Below are positions 8,823 through 16,712 of a stretch of 58,244 nucleotides of DNA, one piece after another. Below the pieces are notes generated by a model. The model searched no databases and was not told the origin of the DNA. It saw only the letters and a list, made by a program, of their open reading frames with translations. The stretch is from an archaeon. GTDB taxonomy: Archaea > Micrarchaeota > Micrarchaeia > Anstonellales > Bilamarchaeaceae. Location of the stretch: NCBI GenBank assembly GCA_020053355.1, contig JAGVNI010000001.1:1-58244 (forward strand), written 5' to 3'. The position numbers and the translations under genes were made by a program. Positions within the stretch are counted from its first letter, which is position 1. Every line of letters begins with the position of its first letter.

Positions 8823-9638
8823 TCATACGAGGAAGAGCCCGATAGACATGACGATTGACATTAACGAAGCGAACACCATAAAAAGCCCGAAGAATATCTC
8901 GATGTAGAACCTCAGGCTCAGGCCGCCAAGGACCTTCTTCTCCGACGAATCGCTTATCAGCATAAGCTTGTCACGGGCGTTTTTCCGCACGATCAGATTC
9001 TCCGATGCGACGGCGCTGGTCGCGCCTTCAAGGGGCTCTGCGCTCCCCAATGCGAAAAGCGGGTCGCCTTCTGCGATGTAGTATTCCATGAAGCGCAACT
9101 GCTTGCCTGACATCCCTTTCGCGGCATCGTTGGCCTTTTGGTTCGATTGCAGGTAATCAAGGACTTTATTGTCAACCTGGTTTGATGGCAGCAATCCGAA
9201 GAACTGCTTGTCGTTCAATGTCCCCTGGAACAGGAAATCGTGCGGGATGTTCACGTTCGCATCCACTGGGTCGATAAGGACCTTGCCGGTGTCGTCTTCG
9301 AGGTAGAACCGCTTCCCGGATTTTTCGGAAAAGAATGTGCGCCATCCGCTGGATTTCTTATGGCGATAATAATATTGGGCGACGACCTCCCAGTAGGCAC
9401 AATTGCTTTTCGTAATCGGCGCGACCAGCATTTCGCTGCATTTCGCCTTCCCGTTCAGTTCGACAAGCCCGACTGCGGCGGCGCGCGCTTTCGATGTCGG
9501 CGTGTTCCTGATTTTCTGCCCCAGGAGATACTGCTGCAATGCGTCGTTAAGGAGCAGCGCGCTCCCGGACAGGAAGAAGAACCCCAAACAGCAGGGCATT
9601 GCGCCTATCAGCTTCATTTCGGTTGGAGGTGCTGCCAT
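8823..9638 (-). CDS. GIDE-domain membrane protein (paralogue 4)
   Basis: A protein of about 271 residues and the first gene of the GIDE/LemA run. The reading frame extends to 9848, but the likely start is the ATG at 9638. A TATA-like TTTATAAAAC on the minus strand lies 21-30 bp upstream, and the longer N-terminus would overlap the divergent ppsA promoter. Membrane helices lie at the N-terminus (MPCCLGFFFLSGSALLL) and C-terminus (FYIEIFFGLFMVFASLMSIV). The domain carries RNTPTSKARAAAVGLVEL, DDTGKVLIDPVDANVNIP and FALGSAEPLEGATSAVASEN. Function unknown; see the LemA entry for context. Confidence 0.75.
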   Translation of the reverse strand: MAAPPTEMKLIGAMPCCLGFFFLSGSALLLNDALQQYLLGQKIRNTPTSKARAAAVGLVELNGKAKCSEMLVAPITKSNCAYWEVVAQYYYRHKKSSGWRTFFSEKSGKRFYLEDDTGKVLIDPVDANVNIPHDFLFQGTLNDKQFFGLLPSNQVDNKVLDYLQSNQKANDAAKGMSGKQLRFMEYYIAEGDPLFALGSAEPLEGATSAVASENLIVRKNARDKLMLISDSSEKKVLGGLSLRFYIEIFFGLFMVFASLMSIVMSIGLFLV

Positions 9639-9723
9639 TTCATTGAACACCCGCCAAAGTTTTATAAACGATATATGAGATTGATGCTCAGTCTGATTGA
9701 AGAGAGCGTATAGGGGTTGTGCT
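9639..9723. promoter_or_regulatory. Divergent promoter region, GIDE run and ppsA
   Basis: The 85-bp gap contains GTTTTATAAACGATATATGAG at about 9658-9678. The TTTATAAAAC reading on the minus strand is placed for a leaderless start at 9638. The ATATATGA part on the plus strand is placed for a ppsA start near 9700. A purine-rich AGGGGTTG lies 6-13 bp before the ppsA ATG at 9724 and can serve as a ribosome binding site. Confidence 0.45.
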
Positions 9724-12123
9724 ATGAAAAACGTGATGTGGTTCAAGGAGCTTAGCAAGAAGAATCTGGCTGAAGCAGGCGGGAAGGGGGCAAACCTTGG
9801 CGAGATGCTCCAGAACGGGTTCCCCATACCGAACGGTTTCGTCGTCACGGCCGGGTCGTATTACAAGCACCTCGAGGCGAACAACCTCCGGGAACCGATT
9901 GCAAGGATTCTTGGCAAACTGGATGTCAACGACAACGACGCCCTCATGAAGGCATCCGAGGAAATCAAGGAGATGCTGATTAGGGGGACGATGCCCGTAG
10001 ACGTCCAGAATGACATAATCGCATCGTACAAGCAGCTGAATGAGATGGTCGGAAGGCAGGTGTATGTCGCTGTCCGAAGCAGCGCGACGGCCGAGGACCT
10101 CCCGACGGCCAGTTTCGCAGGGCAGCAATCCACCTACCTGAACGTGTTCGGAGCTGAAGACGTCGTCACGTCCGTGAAGGAATGCTGGGCGTCGCTCTTC
10201 GAGCCGAGGGCTATTTTCTACCGCGTCGAGAACAAGTTCGAGCATATGAAAGTGGGCCTTGCCGCAGTCGTGCAGATGATGGTCCAGAGCGAGAAGGCGG
10301 GCGTGGTGTTCACCGTGGACCCGCTATACCAGGACCCGGACATCATCTCAATCGAGACGGCGTACGGACTTGGGGAAGTGGTCGTGAGCGGGCAGGTAAC
10401 GCCGGACACGTACCGGGTAGACAAGAAGGATTTCAGCATCATCGACAAGAGCGTGGTGAAGCAGCCGTGGATGCTAATCAAGATTGAAGGCAAGAACAAG
10501 AGGGCTGAAATCAAGGACGAGGCCCAGGGCAGGCAGAAGCTCACTGACAATGAAATCAAGGACCTTGCCAAGACGTGCAGGAGAATCGAGGAACACTACG
10601 GATACCCGCAGGACATAGAATACGGCTTCGAGAAGGACAACCTGTACATAGTGCAGTCCAGGCCGATAACTACTTTAACGGACAAGAAGGGATTGGAGAA
10701 GGGGACTGGAGGCGAGCTCGTGAATGCTGAAACCAAATCGCAGGGACAGAAGGAGGCGACGAAGGCGCAGGGCGTGGGGCAGGCTAAGATTCTCGTGAAG
10801 GGCCTGAGCGCATCCCCGGGAATGGGGATGGGCAAGGTCAAGATTGTCCGCAACTCGAAGGAAATCAAGAATATGGAGCGCGGCGACGTGATGGTCACCG
10901 AGATGACCACGCCTGATTTCGTACCCGGCATGAAGAAGGCGTCCGCGATAGTGACGGATACCGGAGGCATGACGAGCCACGCCGCGATAGTCAGCAGGGA
11001 GCTGGGCGTCCCGTGCGTTGTCGGGACCGGCAATGCCACCACCGTCCTGAAAGACGGCATGGACGTGTCGGTGGATGGAAGCCACGGCATAATCTATGAA
11101 GGCCTTGTCTCAGCCCCCGAAGCTGCGGCTAAGCCCGGTGCGGTCAATGCGGCGGTCGTCGCGGCTGCGGCGCCGATTACCGGCACGAAGATTTACGTGA
11201 ACCTTGCCGATGTGGACCAGGCCGAGAAGGTGGCCGCATTGCAGTGCGACGGAATCGGGCTTCTGCGGGCGGAGTTCATGATGGCCGGAATCGGCCAGCA
11301 CCCGAGGAAGATGCTGGATGAGGGGCGCGCTCAGGAATACGTAGACAAGCTCGCCGACGACATGCGCAGGTTCGCCGCGGCATTCTATCCGAGGCCGGTC
11401 GTCTACCGTGCATCAGACTTCAAGACCAACGAATACCGCAACCTGGATGGCGGCGAGAAGTACGAGCCGCACGAGGAGAACCCCATGATGGGCTACCGCG
11501 GTGCGGCCAGGTACATCCGCGAGCCGGAGCTGTTCAAGCTTGAACTAGCCGCAATCAAGAAGGTCAGGGAGGAGTACAACCTGAGCAACCTCCACCTGAT
11601 GATTCCCTTCATCAGGAGAATCGGCGAACTGCGCGCTATCAAGGACATCATGGACGATGTCAAGTTGTTCCGGACGAGGGACTTCAAGCTCTGGATAATG
11701 GTCGAGGTGCCGAGCACGGTCATCCTGATAGACCAGTTCTGCAAGGAGGGTATCGACGGCATCTCGATAGGGACGAACGACCTCACCCAGCTGACTCTGG
11801 GCATCGACAGGGACAACGCCACGATGGCAAAGGGCTTCGATGAGCGGAACGAGGCGGTCCTGCGCTCATTAAAACGAGTCATCACGACCTGCAACAAGTT
11901 CGGCGTCACAAGCTCGCTCTGCGGCCAGGCGCCTTCGGTCTACCCGGAATTCGCGGAAAAGCTCGTGGAATTCGGCATAACGAGCATGTCGGTCAACCCG
12001 GACGCGGTCGAGCGCACAAGGAAGATTGTCGCGAGCGCCGAGCAGAAAATCATGCTGCACCGCCTTGCCATGCTCCAGAAGGCAGATAAGGAAGAGGATG
12101 CGGCAACGTTCGGCGATGACTGA
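9724..12123 (+). CDS. ppsA: Phosphoenolpyruvate synthase
   Basis: A 799-residue PEP synthase (pyruvate, water dikinase), which converts pyruvate and ATP to PEP, AMP and phosphate for gluconeogenesis. The length is normal for the family. The N-terminal ATP-grasp part begins AEAGGKGANLGEM and contains VRSSATAEDLPTASFAGQQ. The swivelling phosphohistidine domain has GGMTSHAAIVSRELGVP with His419 as the phosphate carrier. The C-terminal TIM-barrel part has GIGLLRAEFM, SIGTNDLTQLTLGIDRD and SSLCGQAPS with the catalytic Cys733. I use the ATG at 9724; an in-frame TTG at 9697 is less likely because AGGGGTTG sits just before 9724. A linker of about 45 residues rich in Lys/Gly/Gln near residue 330 joins the first two domains. 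Confidence 0.96.
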   Translation: MKNVMWFKELSKKNLAEAGGKGANLGEMLQNGFPIPNGFVVTAGSYYKHLEANNLREPIARILGKLDVNDNDALMKASEEIKEMLIRGTMPVDVQNDIIASYKQLNEMVGRQVYVAVRSSATAEDLPTASFAGQQSTYLNVFGAEDVVTSVKECWASLFEPRAIFYRVENKFEHMKVGLAAVVQMMVQSEKAGVVFTVDPLYQDPDIISIETAYGLGEVVVSGQVTPDTYRVDKKDFSIIDKSVVKQPWMLIKIEGKNKRAEIKDEAQGRQKLTDNEIKDLAKTCRRIEEHYGYPQDIEYGFEKDNLYIVQSRPITTLTDKKGLEKGTGGELVNAETKSQGQKEATKAQGVGQAKILVKGLSASPGMGMGKVKIVRNSKEIKNMERGDVMVTEMTTPDFVPGMKKASAIVTDTGGMTSHAAIVSRELGVPCVVGTGNATTVLKDGMDVSVDGSHGIIYEGLVSAPEAAAKPGAVNAAVVAAAAPITGTKIYVNLADVDQAEKVAALQCDGIGLLRAEFMMAGIGQHPRKMLDEGRAQEYVDKLADDMRRFAAAFYPRPVVYRASDFKTNEYRNLDGGEKYEPHEENPMMGYRGAARYIREPELFKLELAAIKKVREEYNLSNLHLMIPFIRRIGELRAIKDIMDDVKLFRTRDFKLWIMVEVPSTVILIDQFCKEGIDGISIGTNDLTQLTLGIDRDNATMAKGFDERNEAVLRSLKRVITTCNKFGVTSSLCGQAPSVYPEFAEKLVEFGITSMSVNPDAVERTRKIVASAEQKIMLHRLAMLQKADKEEDAATFGDD

Positions 12124-12130
12124 ATCGAAA

Positions 12131-12172
12131 CCCCAATTTATTTCCATTTCTTCTTTTACCCCTTTTTTTATG
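12131..12172 (+). terminator. T-rich terminator after ppsA
   Basis: Starting a few bases after the ppsA stop codon there are several T runs, TTTATTTCC, TTTCTTCTTTT and CTTTTTTTATGG, without a hairpin. Repeated oligo-T runs are the usual archaeal termination signal. Confidence 0.55.
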
Positions 12173-12351
12173 GCTTAATAGGCGTGGCAGAGTCCGGACT
12201 GCGACAGGGGAATGGAAATCGAAAACCGCGAGAATGGCAGTTCTTCTAATGAGGTTATCAAAAAAATGAGGAGGGGTGGGGGCCTCTCCTCTAAATCCGG
12301 TGGTTTAGTGTGAAAGACTTCTTTCACTCGCTCTGCTAATTTGTCCCACAA

Positions 12352-12412
12352 GTTCTTTATATATCTTTCCAAAACAGTATATATTGTGGTATATACGATA
12401 TATACCAAAAGA
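12352..12412 (+). promoter_or_regulatory. Promoter module, upstream copy
   Basis: It begins GTTCTTTATATATCTTTCC and closely matches the module before the PhoU-type gene. It contains GGTATATACGATATATACC at 12388-12406, an inverted repeat with 8-bp arms and a 3-bp spacer. The TATA core TTTATATATC is well placed for transcription of the plus strand starting about 12385, inside the inverted repeat. No convincing gene follows before the second copy, so it may be a leftover from duplication, a second promoter with a long leader, or a remote operator. Confidence 0.45.
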
Positions 12413-12608
12413 GAAGTTACGAGCAGGCTTCCAACCAGATAATCCAGATGCCCCCAATCAATTCTGAGGAGGTTCGACAAGCGGGGAACATTTCCTCATG
12501 CGGTAGTTGCGAGCGCCGACAACCGCAGAGAAGCTATCGGTCCCAGCTTCCCGGATAAATTTATAGTCATTCGGATGTGCCATTTTCTCACTGATTGGTT
12601 GCCTGCGG

Positions 12609-12670
12609 GTTCCTTTATATATCTTTCGCAAAATGTATATATTCGAGTAATAATGGTATATACCAAGAGG
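12609..12670 (+). promoter_or_regulatory. Promoter and operator of the PhoU-type regulator
   Basis: The second copy begins GTTCCTTTATATATCTTTCG. It has a strong TATA core (TTTATATATC), and the perfect 10-bp palindrome GGTATATACC lies at 12655-12664. AGAGGAG then follows as a ribosome binding site about 6 bp before the ATG at 12678. A palindrome just downstream of the expected transcription start is a natural place for autoregulation by the encoded AbrB-domain protein. That is inference. Confidence 0.5.
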
Positions 12671-12677
12671 AGATGAT

Positions 12678-13673
12678 ATGGACACGCCAAGAAAAATACA
12701 GATTACCGGGAGGAATACATTCATCGTTTCGCTGCCGCATGAATGGATATCCAAAAGAAGCGTGAATAAGGGGGACTCGATTTACCTCAATGAGAATGAT
12801 GACGGGACGCTGACATTGTCCCTCAAGCAGGCAAAAAGGGGGCTGAAAACCTGCAACATCGAGGTCTCGAAGAACGCGGTCGAAGCGTCCATGCGGAACA
12901 TCGTTTCGGCGTATGTGGGGGGCGCAGGGACGATAATCCTCCGGGGCCAGGGCATGAGCACGATAGCCGAGGAGGCGAGAAGGGTGCTTGCCGGGGTGGA
13001 AATCACGGACGAGACGAGCGACGTCCTCACGCTGAGCGTGCTGTCGTTCGAGGACGTCAACATCGACGGCATCATCAAGCGGGCATTCAATGTGACGAAT
13101 TCCATGTTCGAATTGTCCGCATCCGCATACAGCGACAAGGGAGCGGACGTATATACCGAAATTTCCAGGAAGGAGGATGATGTGGACAGGCTTTACCTCC
13201 TGCTTCTCCGGACGATGTGCATCGAGGGGTTTTCCAGCAGGGAGGCGGTCTTCAAGGCGATAGCAGCAAAAAGCATCGAGAAGGTGGGCGACCACCTCCA
13301 GGACATCTGCTCGGATGCCAAGGCCTCAGGCCCGAATCCGCTTGTGGCAGGCCTCATCGAGCGCTCTGCCAAGGTATACGCAGCGGCGTATCGGGCGCTT
13401 GCCACGAACGAGCTGGACCGGGGGCAGTTCGCTGAAGCGAAAAAGGAGTATCTGGCATACCTGCAGAAAGCGGAGGCGACCCTCAAGAAGGAGAGCGACA
13501 CGTCGCGCATGCTTACCCTCAAGGCCATTCTGGATAAGTCTGTCAAGATACTGAGATATTCCGAGGACATGATGGAAAGCAGCACGGACATGTATTTTGC
13601 GAAAATGGAAAGCGTTGCGGACACCCACGAAGGGGCGGGCGGGCAGGGGGAGCGCGGGGGTTCTGTTAATTAA
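12678..13673 (+). CDS. AbrB/PhoU-type phosphate uptake regulator
   Basis: A 331-residue archaeal PhoU family protein. The first 45 residues form a SpoVT-AbrB-type DNA-binding domain (RKIQITGRNTFIVSLPHEWI, then KGDSIYLNENDDGTLTL). The rest is two PhoU-like helical bundles with AFNVTNSMFE, RKEDDVDRLYLLLLR and KSIEKVGDHLQDICSD. PhoU proteins couple phosphate transporters to gene control; the fused AbrB domain means this one probably binds DNA itself. The PiT/DUF47 transport genes are 18 kb away. The last 18 residues are Gly-rich. AGAGGAG before the ATG supports the start. Palindromes in the promoter suggest self-control. Confidence 0.88.
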   Translation: MDTPRKIQITGRNTFIVSLPHEWISKRSVNKGDSIYLNENDDGTLTLSLKQAKRGLKTCNIEVSKNAVEASMRNIVSAYVGGAGTIILRGQGMSTIAEEARRVLAGVEITDETSDVLTLSVLSFEDVNIDGIIKRAFNVTNSMFELSASAYSDKGADVYTEISRKEDDVDRLYLLLLRTMCIEGFSSREAVFKAIAAKSIEKVGDHLQDICSDAKASGPNPLVAGLIERSAKVYAAAYRALATNELDRGQFAEAKKEYLAYLQKAEATLKKESDTSRMLTLKAILDKSVKILRYSEDMMESSTDMYFAKMESVADTHEGAGGQGERGGSVN

Positions 13674-13708
13674 GGTTGTTGTTATTATAGGTATGGAAGT
13701 GTAAGCGA

Positions 13709-14629
13709 ATGAGGATTCTTCTCCAGTTCCCGGAAGGGCTAAAACAGAAAGCCCTTGGGTTTGCAAAGGCATACGAAGCAGAGGGGCACGAGGTATTCCT
13801 CTCTGCTTCAGCCTGCTACGGCGCATGCGATTTGGCATTGGATGAAGCGAGATGGCTGAAAGCGGATAAAATCGTCCATTTCGGCCACAACCGGTTCATT
13901 AAGGGGGATTTGCCCATACCGGTCGAATACATGGAATACCGGCTGGATATCGATGTCGAGGGCCTGCTTGCGCTCCTGAGCCATATCGAAGCGCATAAGA
14001 CAATCGCTCTAGCGACTACGGTCCAGCACGTTCACCAGATTGGCCGGATGAAGGAGCTGCTTGAGAAAAACGGGAAGATTGTGCTTATCGGGAAGGGAGA
14101 GCGCGCGCAGTTGCCAGGACAAATCCTGGGTTGCGACGGGGGCGCCGTGAAATCCGTGGAAAAGGACGTGGACGCGGTCGTGTTCGTGGGCGACGGGATG
14201 TTCCATCCGCTCGCGCTCATCACCGAGAAGCCCATTTTCGCCTACAACCCGACAACTCGCGCCGTGAAACGGCTGGATGAGGAAATCATGGCGCTCCGGA
14301 AAAAGCGGAAGGGCTCGATAACGAGGGCGTATTTGTGCAGGAAGTTCGGCATCCTCCTCAGCACGAAACCGGGGCAGTTCAACATGGCCGGCGCGCAGTG
14401 GGCTAAAGGCGAACTGACGAAGAGGGGTTTTGAGGCCGCGATTGTCGCGGCGAACGAGCTCGAACCCATGGCCCTCAAGAATTTCATGGCATTCGAGTGC
14501 TTCATCAACACGGCATGCCCGAGGATGGCCGATGACACCGAGGAGTTCGGCAAGCCGGTGCTAAACCTGGACATGCTGATTGACCTGCTTAAAATCATCG
14601 ACGGGGCGGCAGAAGGCGGCAAGCGGTAA
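13709..14629 (+). CDS. dph2: Diphthamide biosynthesis radical enzyme Dph2
   Basis: A 306-residue Dph2 homologue. The enzyme is a homodimeric, non-canonical [4Fe-4S] radical SAM protein that moves the 3-amino-3-carboxypropyl group of SAM to a histidine of elongation factor 2, the first step of diphthamide synthesis. Three cysteines in three repeated domains hold the cluster. They fit here as SACYGACDLALDEA (about residues 35-45), ILGCDGGAV (about 142) and NTACPRMADD (about 270). FGHNRF and LATTVQHVHQI match family blocks. It is slightly shorter than Pyrococcus Dph2. It lies 35 bp after the PhoU-type gene and 43 bp before purC. Confidence 0.88.
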   Translation: MRILLQFPEGLKQKALGFAKAYEAEGHEVFLSASACYGACDLALDEARWLKADKIVHFGHNRFIKGDLPIPVEYMEYRLDIDVEGLLALLSHIEAHKTIALATTVQHVHQIGRMKELLEKNGKIVLIGKGERAQLPGQILGCDGGAVKSVEKDVDAVVFVGDGMFHPLALITEKPIFAYNPTTRAVKRLDEEIMALRKKRKGSITRAYLCRKFGILLSTKPGQFNMAGAQWAKGELTKRGFEAAIVAANELEPMALKNFMAFECFINTACPRMADDTEEFGKPVLNLDMLIDLLKIIDGAAEGGKR

Positions 14630-14672
14630 TCCATTTCATCATGTTTTTAAGAATAAGCGGAAAGTGTATGGC

Positions 14673-15542
14673 ATGGAAACCATCACTTCCACCAGTCTTG
14701 ATTTGCCTCTCCAGCATAAGGGGAAGGTCCGCGACACGTATGTTCTCGATGAGCGCCTGCTCATGATCGCGACCGACCGGCTTAGCGCTTTCGACGTGGT
14801 TTTCAAGGAAGGGATTCCCCGGAAAGGCGAGGTGCTGAACCAGCTCTCGGCGTTCTGGTTCGAAAAGACGAAAAAGATAATCAAGAACCACTTCCTGTCC
14901 CTCGAGCTACCGATAAGCAATAAACTGCCAAGATTCCTGAGGGGAAGGAGCATGGTCGTGGAGAAATGCACGCCGCTTCCCCTTGAATGCGTGGTCCGCG
15001 GCCACATCACCGGAAGCGCGTGGAGGGAGTACCAGAAGAAAGGCTCGGTCTGCGGGATACAGCTGCCGGCCGGCCTCCATGACGGGAGCGAACTGCCTTC
15101 GCCGATTTTCACGCCCTCGACGAAAGCGGAAAAGGGCCATGACGAGAATATCGACGAAAAAAAGGCGAGGAGCCTTGTCGGTGACGAGACGTTCGAGACC
15201 GTCCGCCAGAAATCAATCGAGCTTTATGATTTTGCGGACGCTTATGCCCGCGGGCGCGGGCTGGTGCTTGCAGACACGAAATTCGAATTCGGATTGGACA
15301 AGGAACGCCAGGTCATGCTGATAGACGAGGCATTGACGCCGGACTCGTCCAGGTACTGGCTCGAAGAGAAATATGACGTTGGCATCCTCGAGAGCCTGGA
15401 TAAGCAGTATGTAAGGAATTACGTGGAAAGCACCGGATGGAACAAGAGCCCGCCTCCTCCGCCGCTTCCTGCGGAGATTGTAAGCAAGACCACGGAAAGG
15501 TACCTCCAGGCGTTCATGATGCTTACTGGAAAGAAGCTGTGA
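14673..15542 (+). CDS. purC: Phosphoribosylaminoimidazole-succinocarboxamide synthase
   Basis: A 289-residue SAICAR synthetase of purine biosynthesis, joining CAIR and aspartate with ATP. It shows GKVRDTYVLDERLLMIATDR at the nucleotide site, SAFDVVFKEGIPRKGEVLNQ, ECVVRGHITGSAWREY, the substrate loop SPIFTPSTKAEKGHDENI, and LADTKFEFG and DEALTPDSSRYW. The ATG at 14673 fits a leaderless message from the TATA-like GTTTTTAAG about 27 bp upstream; in-frame codons further upstream run into dph2. The length is normal for the single-domain form. A possible partner, the PurD-like ligase, lies at 45153. Confidence 0.95.
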   Translation: METITSTSLDLPLQHKGKVRDTYVLDERLLMIATDRLSAFDVVFKEGIPRKGEVLNQLSAFWFEKTKKIIKNHFLSLELPISNKLPRFLRGRSMVVEKCTPLPLECVVRGHITGSAWREYQKKGSVCGIQLPAGLHDGSELPSPIFTPSTKAEKGHDENIDEKKARSLVGDETFETVRQKSIELYDFADAYARGRGLVLADTKFEFGLDKERQVMLIDEALTPDSSRYWLEEKYDVGILESLDKQYVRNYVESTGWNKSPPPPPLPAEIVSKTTERYLQAFMMLTGKKL

Positions 15543-15623
15543 AACCCGCATCAGGATGGGGAGTATTAGTTTTATTTTGTGTTTCATAATGTTTTTAAAC
15601 TAAATCCCCCTAATTATAGGGAT

Positions 15624-16190
15624 ATGAAGCTTCGGGCAGAGAAGGAATTGCAGGGACCAGCGGGGAGGCCGCAGGAGAAAGCAGGCCAGAAACGCGCATC
15701 CGCCATGCTTATTACCGCATTTGCCGCTGCAGCCGTGCTCGCTGAAGGATGCACACCCTGCCCGGTCGCCGACAGCTGCAATACGAATGATTACGACATC
15801 ACGCTGGGCGAAGGAGAGACAAAGGACACCATGTCCAACGGGGTGCCCATGCACATCACGGCCATGTCGATATCCGTGAACGCCAGGGTGGAGGGGGCAA
15901 TCTGCCGGGCTTATAGCGGAGGCGCCCATGTGAAACTGAGAATCGATTCCGACCCGCCCTATGAGCAGGAATTCGACATCTCGCCTTCCATGTGCTTCTC
16001 GGTCGTCGAGCGGTGCATCGGCGTCAACGATACAGAAGTGACATCCGACGTTAGGCTGGTGACAAGCAACGGACTCTATGACGGGGACGCCGGAACCGGC
16101 GTTTACACCGGAGGGGACGGCGGCACGCTGACCGAATCCTGCGAGATTACCAACAAGAAGGTCTCATTCACCCTGACAATCGGCGAGTAG
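15624..16190 (+). CDS. Putative secreted lipoprotein
   Basis: A protein of about 188 residues with no recognised domain. A basic N-terminus of about 25 residues precedes a hydrophobic run (AMLITAFAAAAVLAEGC) ending in a lipobox-like LAEGC, so membrane anchoring through Cys is likely. The mature part carries about seven further Cys, including CTPC, and reads as beta-rich (VKLRIDSDPPYEQEFDI). The ATG at 15624 is chosen because GTTTTTAAAC lies about 30 bp upstream. Function unknown. The unusually long charged stretch before the hydrophobic run is odd for a lipoprotein signal. Confidence 0.55.
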   Translation: MKLRAEKELQGPAGRPQEKAGQKRASAMLITAFAAAAVLAEGCTPCPVADSCNTNDYDITLGEGETKDTMSNGVPMHITAMSISVNARVEGAICRAYSGGAHVKLRIDSDPPYEQEFDISPSMCFSVVERCIGVNDTEVTSDVRLVTSNGLYDGDAGTGVYTGGDGGTLTESCEITNKKVSFTLTIGE

Positions 16191-16232
16191 GCGGCATTCG
16201 GGGGAGTGCAGCGGAGAAATCGGCGCCCGGAA

Positions 16233-16685
16233 TCAGAGATAATGGCCAATCATCTTCAATGCGAATTTCGCCTGGCCGCGGTTCAAGTCGAAGAGCGTGA
16301 TGATGCTCTCAAGCTCTTCCGGAGAGCGGATTTGCCCCTCGCTTTCGGCGAATGTCGCGAATGCATAGAAGGCGTTGAATTTCACGCATACCGAGAGGAA
16401 ATTCCTCAGTTTGGAAAGCGCGATTGCCCGCGGAACGCCCCTAATCTTCATGATGCGGCCCAAGTCGATTAGGAAGCAGGCGCTTTTCTTCTCGGCAATC
16501 ACGCGGATTGCGCCTTCGTCGAATGCCCAGTCTTTCAGAATGATTAGCGTCTTCTTGTTCTTGTGCGCTACTGCGGCTTCCAGGTTGTCCAGTTCAAGCA
16601 CCTTGCCCTTGCAGTCGTTCAGGGAGAAAAAGCGCGCAAAGCCGTGCTTTTTGGCATCGGCCTGGCAGCTGATTATATCGAACAT
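16233..16685 (-). CDS. rnp3: RNase P protein component 3 (p30 homologue), short
   Basis: A 150-residue protein related to Rpp30/RNP3, a PHP-fold subunit of archaeal RNase P that matures tRNA 5' ends. Evidence is the pattern ACFLIDLGRIMKIRGVPRA, followed by an LSKLRNFLSVCVKFNAFYAF helix, RSPEELESIITLFDL and RGQAKFALK. These correspond to the family's C-terminal strands and helices. Its place directly after L15e matches a gene order often seen in archaea (L15e, RNP3, Pop5). It is clearly shorter than the usual 210-240 residues and the N-terminal part looks eroded. I am fairly sure of the family, less so of activity. Confidence 0.65.
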   Translation of the reverse strand: MFDIISCQADAKKHGFARFFSLNDCKGKVLELDNLEAAVAHKNKKTLIILKDWAFDEGAIRVIAEKKSACFLIDLGRIMKIRGVPRAIALSKLRNFLSVCVKFNAFYAFATFAESEGQIRSPEELESIITLFDLNRGQAKFALKMIGHYL

Positions 16686-16712
16686 AAAAATGACTTCGAT
16701 TAGGGAAGGGGG

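Larger units (their letters stand above)
12173..12677. other. Long intergenic region with duplicated promoter module
   Basis: About 500 bp between ppsA and the PhoU-type gene without a convincing gene. It holds a perfect 7-bp hairpin, GTGAAAG/CTTTCAC with loop ACTT, at 12310-12327, and two copies of an AT-rich promoter module (entered separately). Short frames are present: about 32 codons from 12211 on the plus strand, 36 codons from the ATG at 12448, and 101 codons on the minus strand at 12175-12480. None has a recognisable domain, and the first module runs through the last of them. Confidence 0.5.

Noticed and set aside
9639-9848. Upstream extension of GIDE paralogue 4 by 70 residues
   Set aside because: It would cross the divergent ppsA promoter and the beginning of ppsA, and the TATA element is placed for the internal ATG at 9638.
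12175-12754. Two overlapping minus-strand frames of about 100 codons (12175-12480 and 12458-12754)
   Set aside because: They run through the promoter modules and into the start of the PhoU-type gene, lack a ribosome binding site and have no recognisable domain, so I treat the region as non-coding.
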